Assembly: GCA_017391465.1 (NCBI GenBank)
Contig: JAFOYH010000003.1
Coordinates: 1 to 21,682, forward strand
Reading direction: 5' to 3'
Length of the DNA: 21,682 nt
Origin: Lachnospiraceae bacterium
GTDB lineage: Bacteria; Bacillota_A; Clostridia; Lachnospirales; Lachnospiraceae
Part shown: one piece after another, positions 14,446-21,682 of the stretch
Position numbering within the stretch: the first letter of the stretch is position 1
Layout: each line of letters opens with the position of its first letter
Notes under the pieces: model-generated
What the model saw: only the letters and a program-made list of their open reading frames with translations
Told to the model about the DNA's origin: nothing
The model's database searches: none
Translations under genes and position numbers: made by a program

Positions 14446-15633
14446 TTATTTAAAATATGTTTCTGCCAACGCTTTAAACGCAGGCATAGAACGTTCAATC
14501 ATATCGTAGGATACACAATAAGCAATGCGTACATAGCCCGGGCATCCAAAGCTTGCGGCCGGTACAAGAAGCAAATGATGTTTTTTCGCTTCCGCAACAA
14601 ACGCTTTTTCATCTTCCACCGGAGATTTCATAAAAAGATAAAATGCTCCTTCCGGACGGACACATTCAAACCCCATATCGTTCAAAGATTGATACAGGAA
14701 CTTTCTATTTCTGTCATAAACTTCCACATCGGTCTGTTCATTCAAACACTCTTTAATCATCAACTGCTGCAAAGACGGTGCATTTACAAAACCAAGCACA
14801 CGATTTGCAATGGCAAGTCCTGTCAAAAGGCCTTCATAATCATCAATATCTTTTGGTACAGCCAGGTAACCGATACGTTCTCCCGGCAGCGACAACGATT
14901 TACTAAAGGAATAACCAATGATGCAGTTTCGAATATATTTGGTCATAAACGGTACAATCACACCATCATACACCAATTCACGATAAGGTTCATCTGAAAT
15001 CACATAAATAGAATGACCGATGCGTTTTTCCGCTTTTTCTAAAATCACCTGAAGGCGTTCAAGTGTTTCTTTTGAATATACAACTCCGGTTGGGTTATTT
15101 GGTGTATTAATAATCAGGGCTTTCGTACGCTCTGTAATTTTTTCATCCAGCATATCCAGATTTGGCTGGAAAGATGGTGGATTCGGCGGAATCACAATAA
15201 GATTCCCATGATAGTTGCGTACATAATTGGTATACTCCCCAAAAAATGGAGCAAAACAAATCACTTCATCCCCCGGATCAAGGAGTGTTCGAAGAACCAC
15301 ATTCAGTCCCCCTGCCGCACCGACTGTCATGAGAATGCCTTCCCATTCAAAGTCTGTACCGAATCGCTCATTCAGAGAATTTGCTACGGCTGCACGCACT
15401 TCTTCATACCCCGCATTACTCATATAACCATGTACATAAAGGGAATTTTGTTTATCCAAAATCGCTTTCATCGTTTCTCTTACCGATTCCGGTGCCGGTA
15501 CACTTGGATTTCCCAAACTAAAATCGTAAACATTCTGAGCACCGACTTCTCTTGCCATCTCTTTTCCTTCTTCAAAGAGTGCCCGAATGACCGAGTTCCC
15601 TTTGACTAACTGTTCCATGCTTTTTGAAATCAT
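14446..15633 (-). CDS. Aspartate-aminotransferase-like PLP enzyme
   Basis: A 395-residue fold-type I aminotransferase of the AspB-like group, moving amino groups between amino acids and 2-oxo acids in the cytosol. Seen: PLP-binding Lys245 in GYSFSKSLSLPGERIGYLA, the NTPNNPTG loop (176-183), SDEPYREL with the pyridine-N Asp (214), and a C-terminal Arg in PGYVRIAY that should bind the substrate carboxylate. Length is normal. It begins four bases after the prfA stop, with GAGG in the last prfA codons serving as ribosome site. hisC follows 28 bases downstream. The substrate cannot be fixed from sequence; aspartate is the default for this group. Confidence 0.86.
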   Translation of the reverse strand: MISKSMEQLVKGNSVIRALFEEGKEMAREVGAQNVYDFSLGNPSVPAPESVRETMKAILDKQNSLYVHGYMSNAGYEEVRAAVANSLNERFGTDFEWEGILMTVGAAGGLNVVLRTLLDPGDEVICFAPFFGEYTNYVRNYHGNLIVIPPNPPSFQPNLDMLDEKITERTKALIINTPNNPTGVVYSKETLERLQVILEKAEKRIGHSIYVISDEPYRELVYDGVIVPFMTKYIRNCIIGYSFSKSLSLPGERIGYLAVPKDIDDYEGLLTGLAIANRVLGFVNAPSLQQLMIKECLNEQTDVEVYDRNRKFLYQSLNDMGFECVRPEGAFYLFMKSPVEDEKAFVAEAKKHHLLLVPAASFGCPGYVRIAYCVSYDMIERSMPAFKALAETYFK

Positions 15634-15637
15634 TAAT

Positions 15638-16714
15638 TTATGCCTCTTCTTCCATGTTGCTCAACTTCGCTGCCTGATCTGCCGCTGTCAGACTATCAAT
15701 CACTTCTTCAATATCACCGTTCATAATTTCATCCAAACGGTGAATGGTTAATTTAATACGATGGTCTGTACAACGTCCCTGAGGGAAATTATACGTACGA
15801 ATCTTTTCGGAACGGTCTCCGGTTCCTACCTGATTCTTACGAAGGGAAGCTTCTTCTTTCTTTTTCTTTTCAAGTTCAAGATCATAAAGTCTGGAACGAA
15901 GAACCTTCAAACCTTTTTCTTTATTCTTTAACTGAGATTTTTCATCCTGACATGAAATAACAATGCCTGTTGGAATATGCGTAATACGCACCGCAGAGTC
16001 CGTTGTGTTGACACACTGACCGCCATTACCGGACGCACGGAATACATCGATACGTACATCATTCATATCCAGCTGAACATCCACATCTTCTGCTTCCGGC
16101 ATAATTGCAACAGTAACTGTCGATGTATGGATACGTCCACCGGATTCTGTTTCGGGTACACGCTGTACACGGTGAACACCACTTTCAAATTTCAAACGGG
16201 AGTATACACCATTACCAACGATCATGAATACAACTTCTTTAAAACCGCCAATACCACTTTCGTTGACACTCATCATTTCCACTTTCCAACGCTGTTTTTC
16301 AGCAAACTTGGAGTACATACGGAAAAGCTCAGCCGCAAATAAAGCCGCTTCATCACCACCGGCACCTGCACGGATTTCAACAATAACGTTCTTTTCATCC
16401 ATTGGATCCTTTGGAATCAATAAAATCTTTAATTCATTTTCAATTTCAACGACACGTTTTTTAGACTCTGCCAATTCTTCTTTGGCAAGTTCACGCATTT
16501 CTTCATCGTCTTCCATCTCTAAAAGTTCAAGACTTTCTTCAATATTCTGTTTTTCCTGTTTATATTCGGTGTATTTTTCAACGATTGGAGCCAAGTCATT
16601 CTGTTCTTTCATCAGTCTGCGAAAACGTGGCTGATCATTCACTACATCCGGGTCATTTAATTCTTCCATGACCTGCTGATAACGGATCAAAAGGTCCTCT
16701 AATCTGTCAAACAT
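15638..16714 (-). CDS. prfA: Peptide chain release factor 1
   Basis: A 358-residue RF1, which reads UAA and UAG in the ribosomal A site and triggers peptide release. The GGQ catalytic motif is at 231-233 in [17 protein letters not shown]. The PxT codon-reading motif (PET, 187-189) in [18 protein letters not shown] marks RF1 rather than RF2. An acidic coiled N-terminal domain (about 1-105) precedes it. GGAGG lies close before the ATG. The upstream neighbour is prmC, whose product methylates the GGQ glutamine; this pairing is conserved across bacteria and supports both calls. Confidence 0.97.
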   Translation of the reverse strand: MFDRLEDLLIRYQQVMEELNDPDVVNDQPRFRRLMKEQNDLAPIVEKYTEYKQEKQNIEESLELLEMEDDEEMRELAKEELAESKKRVVEIENELKILLIPKDPMDEKNVIVEIRAGAGGDEAALFAAELFRMYSKFAEKQRWKVEMMSVNESGIGGFKEVVFMIVGNGVYSRLKFESGVHRVQRVPETESGGRIHTSTVTVAIMPEAEDVDVQLDMNDVRIDVFRASGNGGQCVNTTDSAVRITHIPTGIVISCQDEKSQLKNKEKGLKVLRSRLYDLELEKKKKEEASLRKNQVGTGDRSEKIRTYNFPQGRCTDHRIKLTIHRLDEIMNGDIEEVIDSLTAADQAAKLSNMEEEA

Positions 16715-16762
16715 CTTTTTTCCTCCAATTCAACTCTATCTTTATCATTCCTGGATCAACAG

Positions 16763-17641
16763 TCATCTTCTGCCGTAAACCACACGATCCAGTCCGGCTA
16801 AATCTTTAACCGTATGTATATCTCTAAAACCATTTTCCTTTAAAATCTGTGATACAGCTTCACCCTGTTCACAGCCGATCTCATAAAAAAGCCATCCTTC
16901 CGGTTTTAACCAGTTTACAGCTTCCTGTGTAATCTTTTTATAAAACTCCAGACCTTCGTCCGCGGCCTCTAATGCAAGGCGTGGTTCGTGATCACGAACC
17001 TCCGGCATCAATGTTTCAATGACTTCTGCCGGAATATACGGTGGGTTTGATACAATCATGTCGAATGTTTCAACACAATCATCTCCCACAAGATTCTCAA
17101 ACAGATTACTGTGAATCCATGTCAGACTATCCACATTTCTGCCGTCTCTCATCCATCGATCCCGATTGAAAAAACCATTCAGACGTGCTGTATCTAATGC
17201 GCGTTTCGAAATGTCGACACCCATGCCCTTTGCATACTTTCCGTGAACCATCAGACTCACAGCAATACATCCTGAGCCTGTACACATGTCGATAAAACTG
17301 CCGCCTTCGATATTCGCTTTATCAAGAATCGTTTCCACCAGCACTTCTGTGTCTAATCTCGGGATCAACACCGAATCATTGACCATAAAATCAATACCCA
17401 TAAAATCTGCAGACCCCATGATATACTGAAGCGGATAATGGGTACAGCGCTGATCGATCAGCTTTAAAAACTTATATTCTTCCTGAGGATCTGCTTCTGT
17501 ATCGGCCTGTATTAAATATCTGGCCCAATCAAAATCACAGATATGCTGAAGCAATATTCGTGCTTCCATCGTACTGTTTTCAATACCATGTTCAGCCAGA
17601 CGTGCTTCGCCTTCTTTTAATAATTCTCTTAATGTTTTCAT
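16763..17641 (-). CDS. prmC: Release factor glutamine methyltransferase
   Basis: A 292-residue SAM-dependent methyltransferase that N5-methylates the glutamine of the GGQ motif in RF1/RF2 and so raises termination efficiency. An N-terminal helical domain contains PLQYIMGSADFMG (70-82), which contacts the release factor. The Rossmann domain follows, with SAM motif DMCTGSGCIAVSL (118-130) and the substrate-glutamine motif NPPY (199-202). The start ATG overlaps the upstream stop by four bases (ATGA), indicating coupling with the DUF1385 gene. It ends 48 bases before prfA. Length is typical, and nothing is missing. Confidence 0.96.
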   Translation of the reverse strand: MKTLRELLKEGEARLAEHGIENSTMEARILLQHICDFDWARYLIQADTEADPQEEYKFLKLIDQRCTHYPLQYIMGSADFMGIDFMVNDSVLIPRLDTEVLVETILDKANIEGGSFIDMCTGSGCIAVSLMVHGKYAKGMGVDISKRALDTARLNGFFNRDRWMRDGRNVDSLTWIHSNLFENLVGDDCVETFDMIVSNPPYIPAEVIETLMPEVRDHEPRLALEAADEGLEFYKKITQEAVNWLKPEGWLFYEIGCEQGEAVSQILKENGFRDIHTVKDLAGLDRVVYGRR

Positions 17642-18567
17642 ACGTCCAATTCCTTCTGAAACTCTCGCCAGTCATAAATGGCTTCGATGGATGCGATGGC
17701 AACTTCCAGCATCTCTTCATCCGGTTCTTTTGTTGTAAATTTCTGCATCCAGAATCCAGGTTTACTCACCAGACACACAATTCCCGAATCATGTCTGCCT
17801 GCCCACTGAATAATCTCATAGGACACCCCGGCAATGATCGGAACAAGCAACACGCGACAGATGACCTTTAATATCATATTCTCCATTGGAAAAATCTGAA
17901 AAAATACCAAAAAGAAAACAATACTTACAAACATAACGATAAACAGAAAACTGGTACCGCAACGTTTGTGAAAACGGGAATATTTCATCGCATTCTCCGG
18001 TGTAAGTTCCTCACCATGTTCAATGCAATTAATCGACTTATGTTCTGCACCATGGTACATAAACAGACGTTGTATATCTTTCATTCGGGAAATCAAAAGA
18101 ATATATGCGATAAAAATGAATAATCGAACAACACCTTCAAGGACACCGAGTGCCAGACTGGAATCGATAAAATGACGAAAAATGTTCGAAACCAGAAATG
18201 GTAAAACCATAAACAGACCAATGGACATCGCTACAGACAGGATAACCGTCAGTGTCATAAACAACGAATCCGAGGATGTATCTTTTTTATCCATCTGTTT
18301 TTCAGTCTGTTTTTCATCTTCATCTTCAAAAAAGGATGCAGACCACATCAACGTCTTCATACCAAGTGCTAATGAATCAACAAATGCAAAAATACCACGG
18401 ATGATCGGAACACCTGAAACATGGGCACGCTTGCCAAGGCTTGTATATGCCTCACACATGGTTTCAATCTTACCGTCCTCTTTGCGCACAGATACTGCAT
18501 AGTGGTCTTCATAACGCATCATGACACCTTCCATGACTGCCTGTCCGCCAACTTTTGCATACTTCAT
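17638..18567 (-). CDS. DUF1385 (YqhQ-like) membrane protein
   Basis: A 309-residue member of the DUF1385 family; the function is unknown. The family opening GGQAVMEGVMMR (7-18) is present. About four membrane segments follow: near residues 103-130, 145-168, 208-232 and 235-255. A conserved polar stretch rich in His and Cys (YHGAEHKSINCIEHGEE, then RFHKRCGTSF) lies between the second and third. A charged, Lys/Asp-rich segment (EDEDEKQTEKQMDKK) sits before the first membrane span. In many Clostridia this gene lies between rpmE and prmC, as here, which suggests a housekeeping role linked only by position to translation genes. The ribosome site AGAGG is somewhat distant from the ATG. Its promoter was not identified. 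Confidence 0.87.
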   Translation of the reverse strand: MKYAKVGGQAVMEGVMMRYEDHYAVSVRKEDGKIETMCEAYTSLGKRAHVSGVPIIRGIFAFVDSLALGMKTLMWSASFFEDEDEKQTEKQMDKKDTSSDSLFMTLTVILSVAMSIGLFMVLPFLVSNIFRHFIDSSLALGVLEGVVRLFIFIAYILLISRMKDIQRLFMYHGAEHKSINCIEHGEELTPENAMKYSRFHKRCGTSFLFIVMFVSIVFFLVFFQIFPMENMILKVICRVLLVPIIAGVSYEIIQWAGRHDSGIVCLVSKPGFWMQKFTTKEPDEEMLEVAIASIEAIYDWREFQKELDV

Positions 18568-18631
18568 ATATTATAACCTCTATTCATTTAAACTACATTT
18601 TTATAGTACATTTTTACTTTATGAATTTCTA

Positions 18632-18651
18632 CACTTTTTTCACAAAAAGTG
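18632..18651. repeat. Perfect inverted repeat upstream of the DUF1385 gene
   Basis: CACTTTTT and AAAAAGTG arms (eight bases each) around four bases, between the rpmE terminator and the DUF1385 start. It could be a small hairpin or an operator. No T tail supports termination in the minus direction. Confidence 0.5.
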
Positions 18652-18686
18652 ATTGGATAAAATAATTTTCTTAGAATAGAAAAATA

Positions 18687-18713
18687 GGTTGAGATTTTTA
18701 AAAAACCTCAACC
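18687..18713 (-). terminator. Rho-independent terminator of rpmE
   Basis: GGTTGAG/CTCAACC arms (seven pairs) flank an A/T-rich loop, with TATTTTTC following in the minus direction, 17 bases after the rpmE stop. Confidence 0.8.
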
Positions 18714-18730
18714 TTACTGTAACACTTTTC

Positions 18731-18937
18731 TTATTCCTGAGTAAGACCATACTTACGATTAAACTTATCGATACGGCCACGAGCTGCAACAGCTTTCTGC
18801 TGACCTGTATAGAAAGAATGGCACTTAGAACAGATTTCAACGTGAATTTCTGGCTTTGTAGAACCTGTAACGAATTCGTTACCACAGTTGCAAGTTACTT
18901 TTGCCTGATAATATTTTGGATGAATTCCTTCTCTCAT
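18731..18937 (-). CDS. rpmE: 50S ribosomal protein L31 (zinc-binding form)
   Basis: A 68-residue L31 of the 50S subunit, of the zinc-binding (C+) type. The four cysteines are Cys16, Cys18, Cys36 and Cys39 (CNC...CSKC), followed by HSFYTGQQK, a family hallmark, and a basic C-terminus. The opening [10 protein letters not shown] is typical. I start at the ATG at 18937, because GAGGTG lies six bases upstream; a longer GTG start at 18946 would overlap that site. C+ L31 proteins are often zinc stores replaced by C- paralogues under zinc starvation. No Zur-type site was recognised here. It follows rho and has its own terminator. Confidence 0.96.
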   Translation of the reverse strand: MREGIHPKYYQAKVTCNCGNEFVTGSTKPEIHVEICSKCHSFYTGQQKAVAARGRIDKFNRKYGLTQE

Positions 18938-19004
18938 TTTTGACACCTCACTAGTACTTTTTTCGCTCTCTAAAAAATATTAAAACTGACGAATCAATTT
19001 TTTC

Positions 19005-19033
19005 ATTATAAAAACAGCTTGTTCATTATAACA
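19005..19033 (-). promoter_or_regulatory. Possible rpmE promoter
   Basis: Minus strand: TGTTAT (19033-19028), 17-base spacer, TATAAT (19010-19005), 68 bases before the L31 start. The -10 is perfect and the -35 poor. Confidence 0.4.
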
Positions 19034-19039
19034 TGGTTC

Positions 19040-19061
19040 AAAAGGGCTTTCAAGTCCTTTT
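19040..19061. terminator. Possible rho terminator hairpin
   Basis: AAAAGGGC and GTCCTTTT pair (one G-T) around a six-base loop, 37 bases after the rho stop. The better T tail is on the + strand; the minus-strand tail is only CTTTTGAAC, so termination of rho is possible but may be weak. Confidence 0.45.
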
Positions 19062-19098
19062 TTCTTTTTCCCTCATGAAAAAATGTATTTATTTTAAA

Positions 19099-20535
19099 TC
19101 AAAACATCTTTGTACGCTTCATCATATTCACAAAAGCTTTATTATCCTCAGAATGCATGAACATATCCAAAATTCGTTCCAATGCTTCGTCCGCCTTCAT
19201 GCCATTTAATGCTTTTCGCATGGAGTATGCTGCTTCAATCTCTTCCTTAGACAGGAGAAGATCTTCTCGACGGGTTCCGGATTTTGCAATATCCACCGCT
19301 GGAAAAATACGCTTTTCAGATAACTTGCGGTCCAGAACAAGTTCCATGTTGCCAGTTCCCTTAAATTCTTCAAAAACAACATCGTCCATTCGGCTTCCAG
19401 TTTCCACAAGTGCAGTTGCAAGAACGGTTAAACTGCCGCCTTCACGCATATTTCGTGCCGCACCAAAGAATTTCTTCGGCATATACAATGCCGCCGGATC
19501 CAAACCACCGGACAATGTACGTCCGCTTGGCGGAACAATCAGGTTATAGGCTCTCGCCAAACGGGTAATACTATCCAAAAGAATAACGACATCCTTTTTA
19601 TGTTCAACCAAACGTTTCGCACGTTCCAATACCATCTCAGACACACGTTTATGATGTTCCGGCAATTCATCAAAGGTTGAATAGATGACTTCGACATTCT
19701 TTCCCGTAATTGATTCACGAATATCTGTGACCTCTTCCGGACGTTCATCAATCAGAAGAATAATCAGATTCAATTCCGGATTATTCTGCGTAATTGCTTT
19801 TGCAATCTGCTTTAGCAAAGTGGTCTTTCCTGTTTTCGGTGGTGCTACGATCATACCTCGCTGCCCCTTACCAATTGGAGAAACCAGATCCATGATTCGC
19901 ATCGGAACACCGCCACGATGGGTTTCGAGGCGAATACGTTCATTCGGAAAGATCGGTGTCATATCTTCAAAATTCTTCCGTCGACTTGCAACAGATGGAT
20001 GTTCGCCATTCACGGAACGAATAAATAATAAGGCACTGAACTTTTCATTCTGGGTTTTTACACGAATATTCCCCTCAACAATATCGCCCGTCTTCAAATT
20101 AAAACGGCGAATCTGTGCGGGAGATACATAGATGTCATTGGAACCTGGAAGATAGTTTTCGCATCGAATAAATCCGAAGCCATCCGACATGACTTCAAGA
20201 ATACCATTCGCCATCTGCCCGCTGTCCAGATGCTCTGCAGGAGTTTCTTCCTGGGCTTCCATCTCTAATTCTGCGCCCTTTTCCAAGACTTTTTCTGCTG
20301 CCTTTTCTTCCGTGTGCTCTGTTATAACCGCTGGAACCTCTTCCATCTGTGTTTCTTCAATCTTTCTCTGTTTCTCTTCTGCGTCCGACGCTTTTTCCTG
20401 TTTATATTTTTCTTCTAACTCTCCAAGCAACTGAATTAACTGCGGTTTACGCATCACGGATACGTTTTTTACCCCCTGCGACTTTGCCAGCTCTTTTAAC
20501 TGAACCAGGGATAAAGTTGCAAATTTTTCGTACAT
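19099..20535 (-). CDS. rho: Transcription termination factor Rho
   Basis: A 478-residue hexameric RNA helicase that terminates transcription. An N-terminal helical region (LSLVQLKELAKSQG) leads into a Glu/Lys-rich, low-complexity linker (about 45-105). The cold-shock-like primary RNA-binding domain follows (GFGFIRCENYLPGSNDIYVS, about 119-138). The ATPase domain has Walker A APPKTGKTT (231-239), Walker B IILLIDERPEEV, and the Q/R-loop region. The start is the ATG at 20535, five bases after AGGAGGA; the longer frame to 20598 lacks a ribosome site. The acidic linker makes it longer than E. coli Rho (419 residues); such insertions are common in Gram-positive Rho. rpmE follows, a standard order. 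Confidence 0.96.
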   Translation of the reverse strand: MYEKFATLSLVQLKELAKSQGVKNVSVMRKPQLIQLLGELEEKYKQEKASDAEEKQRKIEETQMEEVPAVITEHTEEKAAEKVLEKGAELEMEAQEETPAEHLDSGQMANGILEVMSDGFGFIRCENYLPGSNDIYVSPAQIRRFNLKTGDIVEGNIRVKTQNEKFSALLFIRSVNGEHPSVASRRKNFEDMTPIFPNERIRLETHRGGVPMRIMDLVSPIGKGQRGMIVAPPKTGKTTLLKQIAKAITQNNPELNLIILLIDERPEEVTDIRESITGKNVEVIYSTFDELPEHHKRVSEMVLERAKRLVEHKKDVVILLDSITRLARAYNLIVPPSGRTLSGGLDPAALYMPKKFFGAARNMREGGSLTVLATALVETGSRMDDVVFEEFKGTGNMELVLDRKLSEKRIFPAVDIAKSGTRREDLLLSKEEIEAAYSMRKALNGMKADEALERILDMFMHSEDNKAFVNMMKRTKMF

Positions 20536-20623
20536 GCGTATCCTCCTTCTCCTATAATTAATCTCTATGGTTAAATGTCGATTTTTATCGTTTTTCATTC
20601 ATGATCCCAAAATAACTATTTTT

Positions 20624-20629
20624 ATTATA
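20624..20629 (-). promoter_or_regulatory. -10 element of rho
   Basis: Minus-strand TATAAT about 90 bases before the rho start; the -35 is unclear because the upstream sequence is A/T-rich. The resulting leader of roughly 80 bases includes a short CGATAAAAATCG inverted repeat. The 271-base rho/gdhA gap holds only this, the gdhA promoter and a GAAATATTTC palindrome (20654-20663). Confidence 0.5.
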
Positions 20630-20710
20630 CATGAAAAAAAGCATAAATAAAGTGAAATATTTCGCATTTTTCGACACTGCTTCTTTATGACTTACTCTAT
20701 AATTTTTTAA

Positions 20711-21682
<972 letters not shown>

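Noticed and set aside
20536..20598. Longer rho start at 20598
   Set aside because: The extra 21 residues cover the AGGAGG ribosome site of the ATG at 20535 and do not resemble Rho.

Overview
This window comes from a low-GC anaerobic Firmicute, most likely a Clostridia/Lachnospiraceae-type gut anaerobe. The reasons are AGGAGG-type ribosome sites, strong TTGACA/TATAAT promoters, two kinds of [FeFe] hydrogenase, reverse rubrerythrins with a PerR-type regulator, a SpoIIE-type phosphatase, and a glutamate dehydrogenase with the catalytic lysine positions of the Clostridium symbiosum enzyme. The species cannot be named from the sequence. Every gene is on the minus strand except gdhA at the right edge. 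No RNA gene, insertion sequence, CRISPR array or phage gene was seen, and no gene-free stretch exceeds 300 bases.

Layout in transcription order (right to left). gdhA (20807 to the right edge, +) diverges from rho. Then come rho, rpmE with its terminator, and a translation-linked block: DUF1385 membrane protein, prmC, prfA, an aspartate-type aminotransferase and hisC, closed by a hairpin. Next is a DinG/XPD-type helicase with an N-terminal RecB/Cas4-like nuclease domain. Tightly behind it is a hydrogenase operon: a small thioredoxin-like [2Fe-2S] protein, a sensory (group C-like) [FeFe] hydrogenase with a PAS domain, a SpoIIE/PP2C phosphatase, and a group B [FeFe] hydrogenase with intact H-cluster motifs. 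Then comes an oxidative-stress island: perR, reverse rubrerythrin 2, a flavin reductase-rubredoxin fusion (high-molecular-weight rubredoxin type), and reverse rubrerythrin 1. A MATE transporter, pth and the first 415 codons of mfd fill the left edge.

How the genes may work together. The three stress genes each have a near-identical promoter (TTGACA, 17-base spacer, TATTAT). Each is followed at a fixed distance by an ATAACAGTAAT half-operator that is part of a palindrome; the rbr1 palindrome is perfect. With perR next door, the simplest reading is a local PerR regulon that passes electrons through the flavin reductase-rubredoxin protein to the rubrerythrins, detoxifying O2 and peroxide. The hydrogenase operon pairs a hydrogenase-like protein with altered active-site residues and a PAS domain with a phosphatase and a catalytic-type hydrogenase. 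This suggests H2 or redox sensing linked to protein dephosphorylation. That linkage is inference. The operon's terminator and the perR promoter occupy the same 40 bases.
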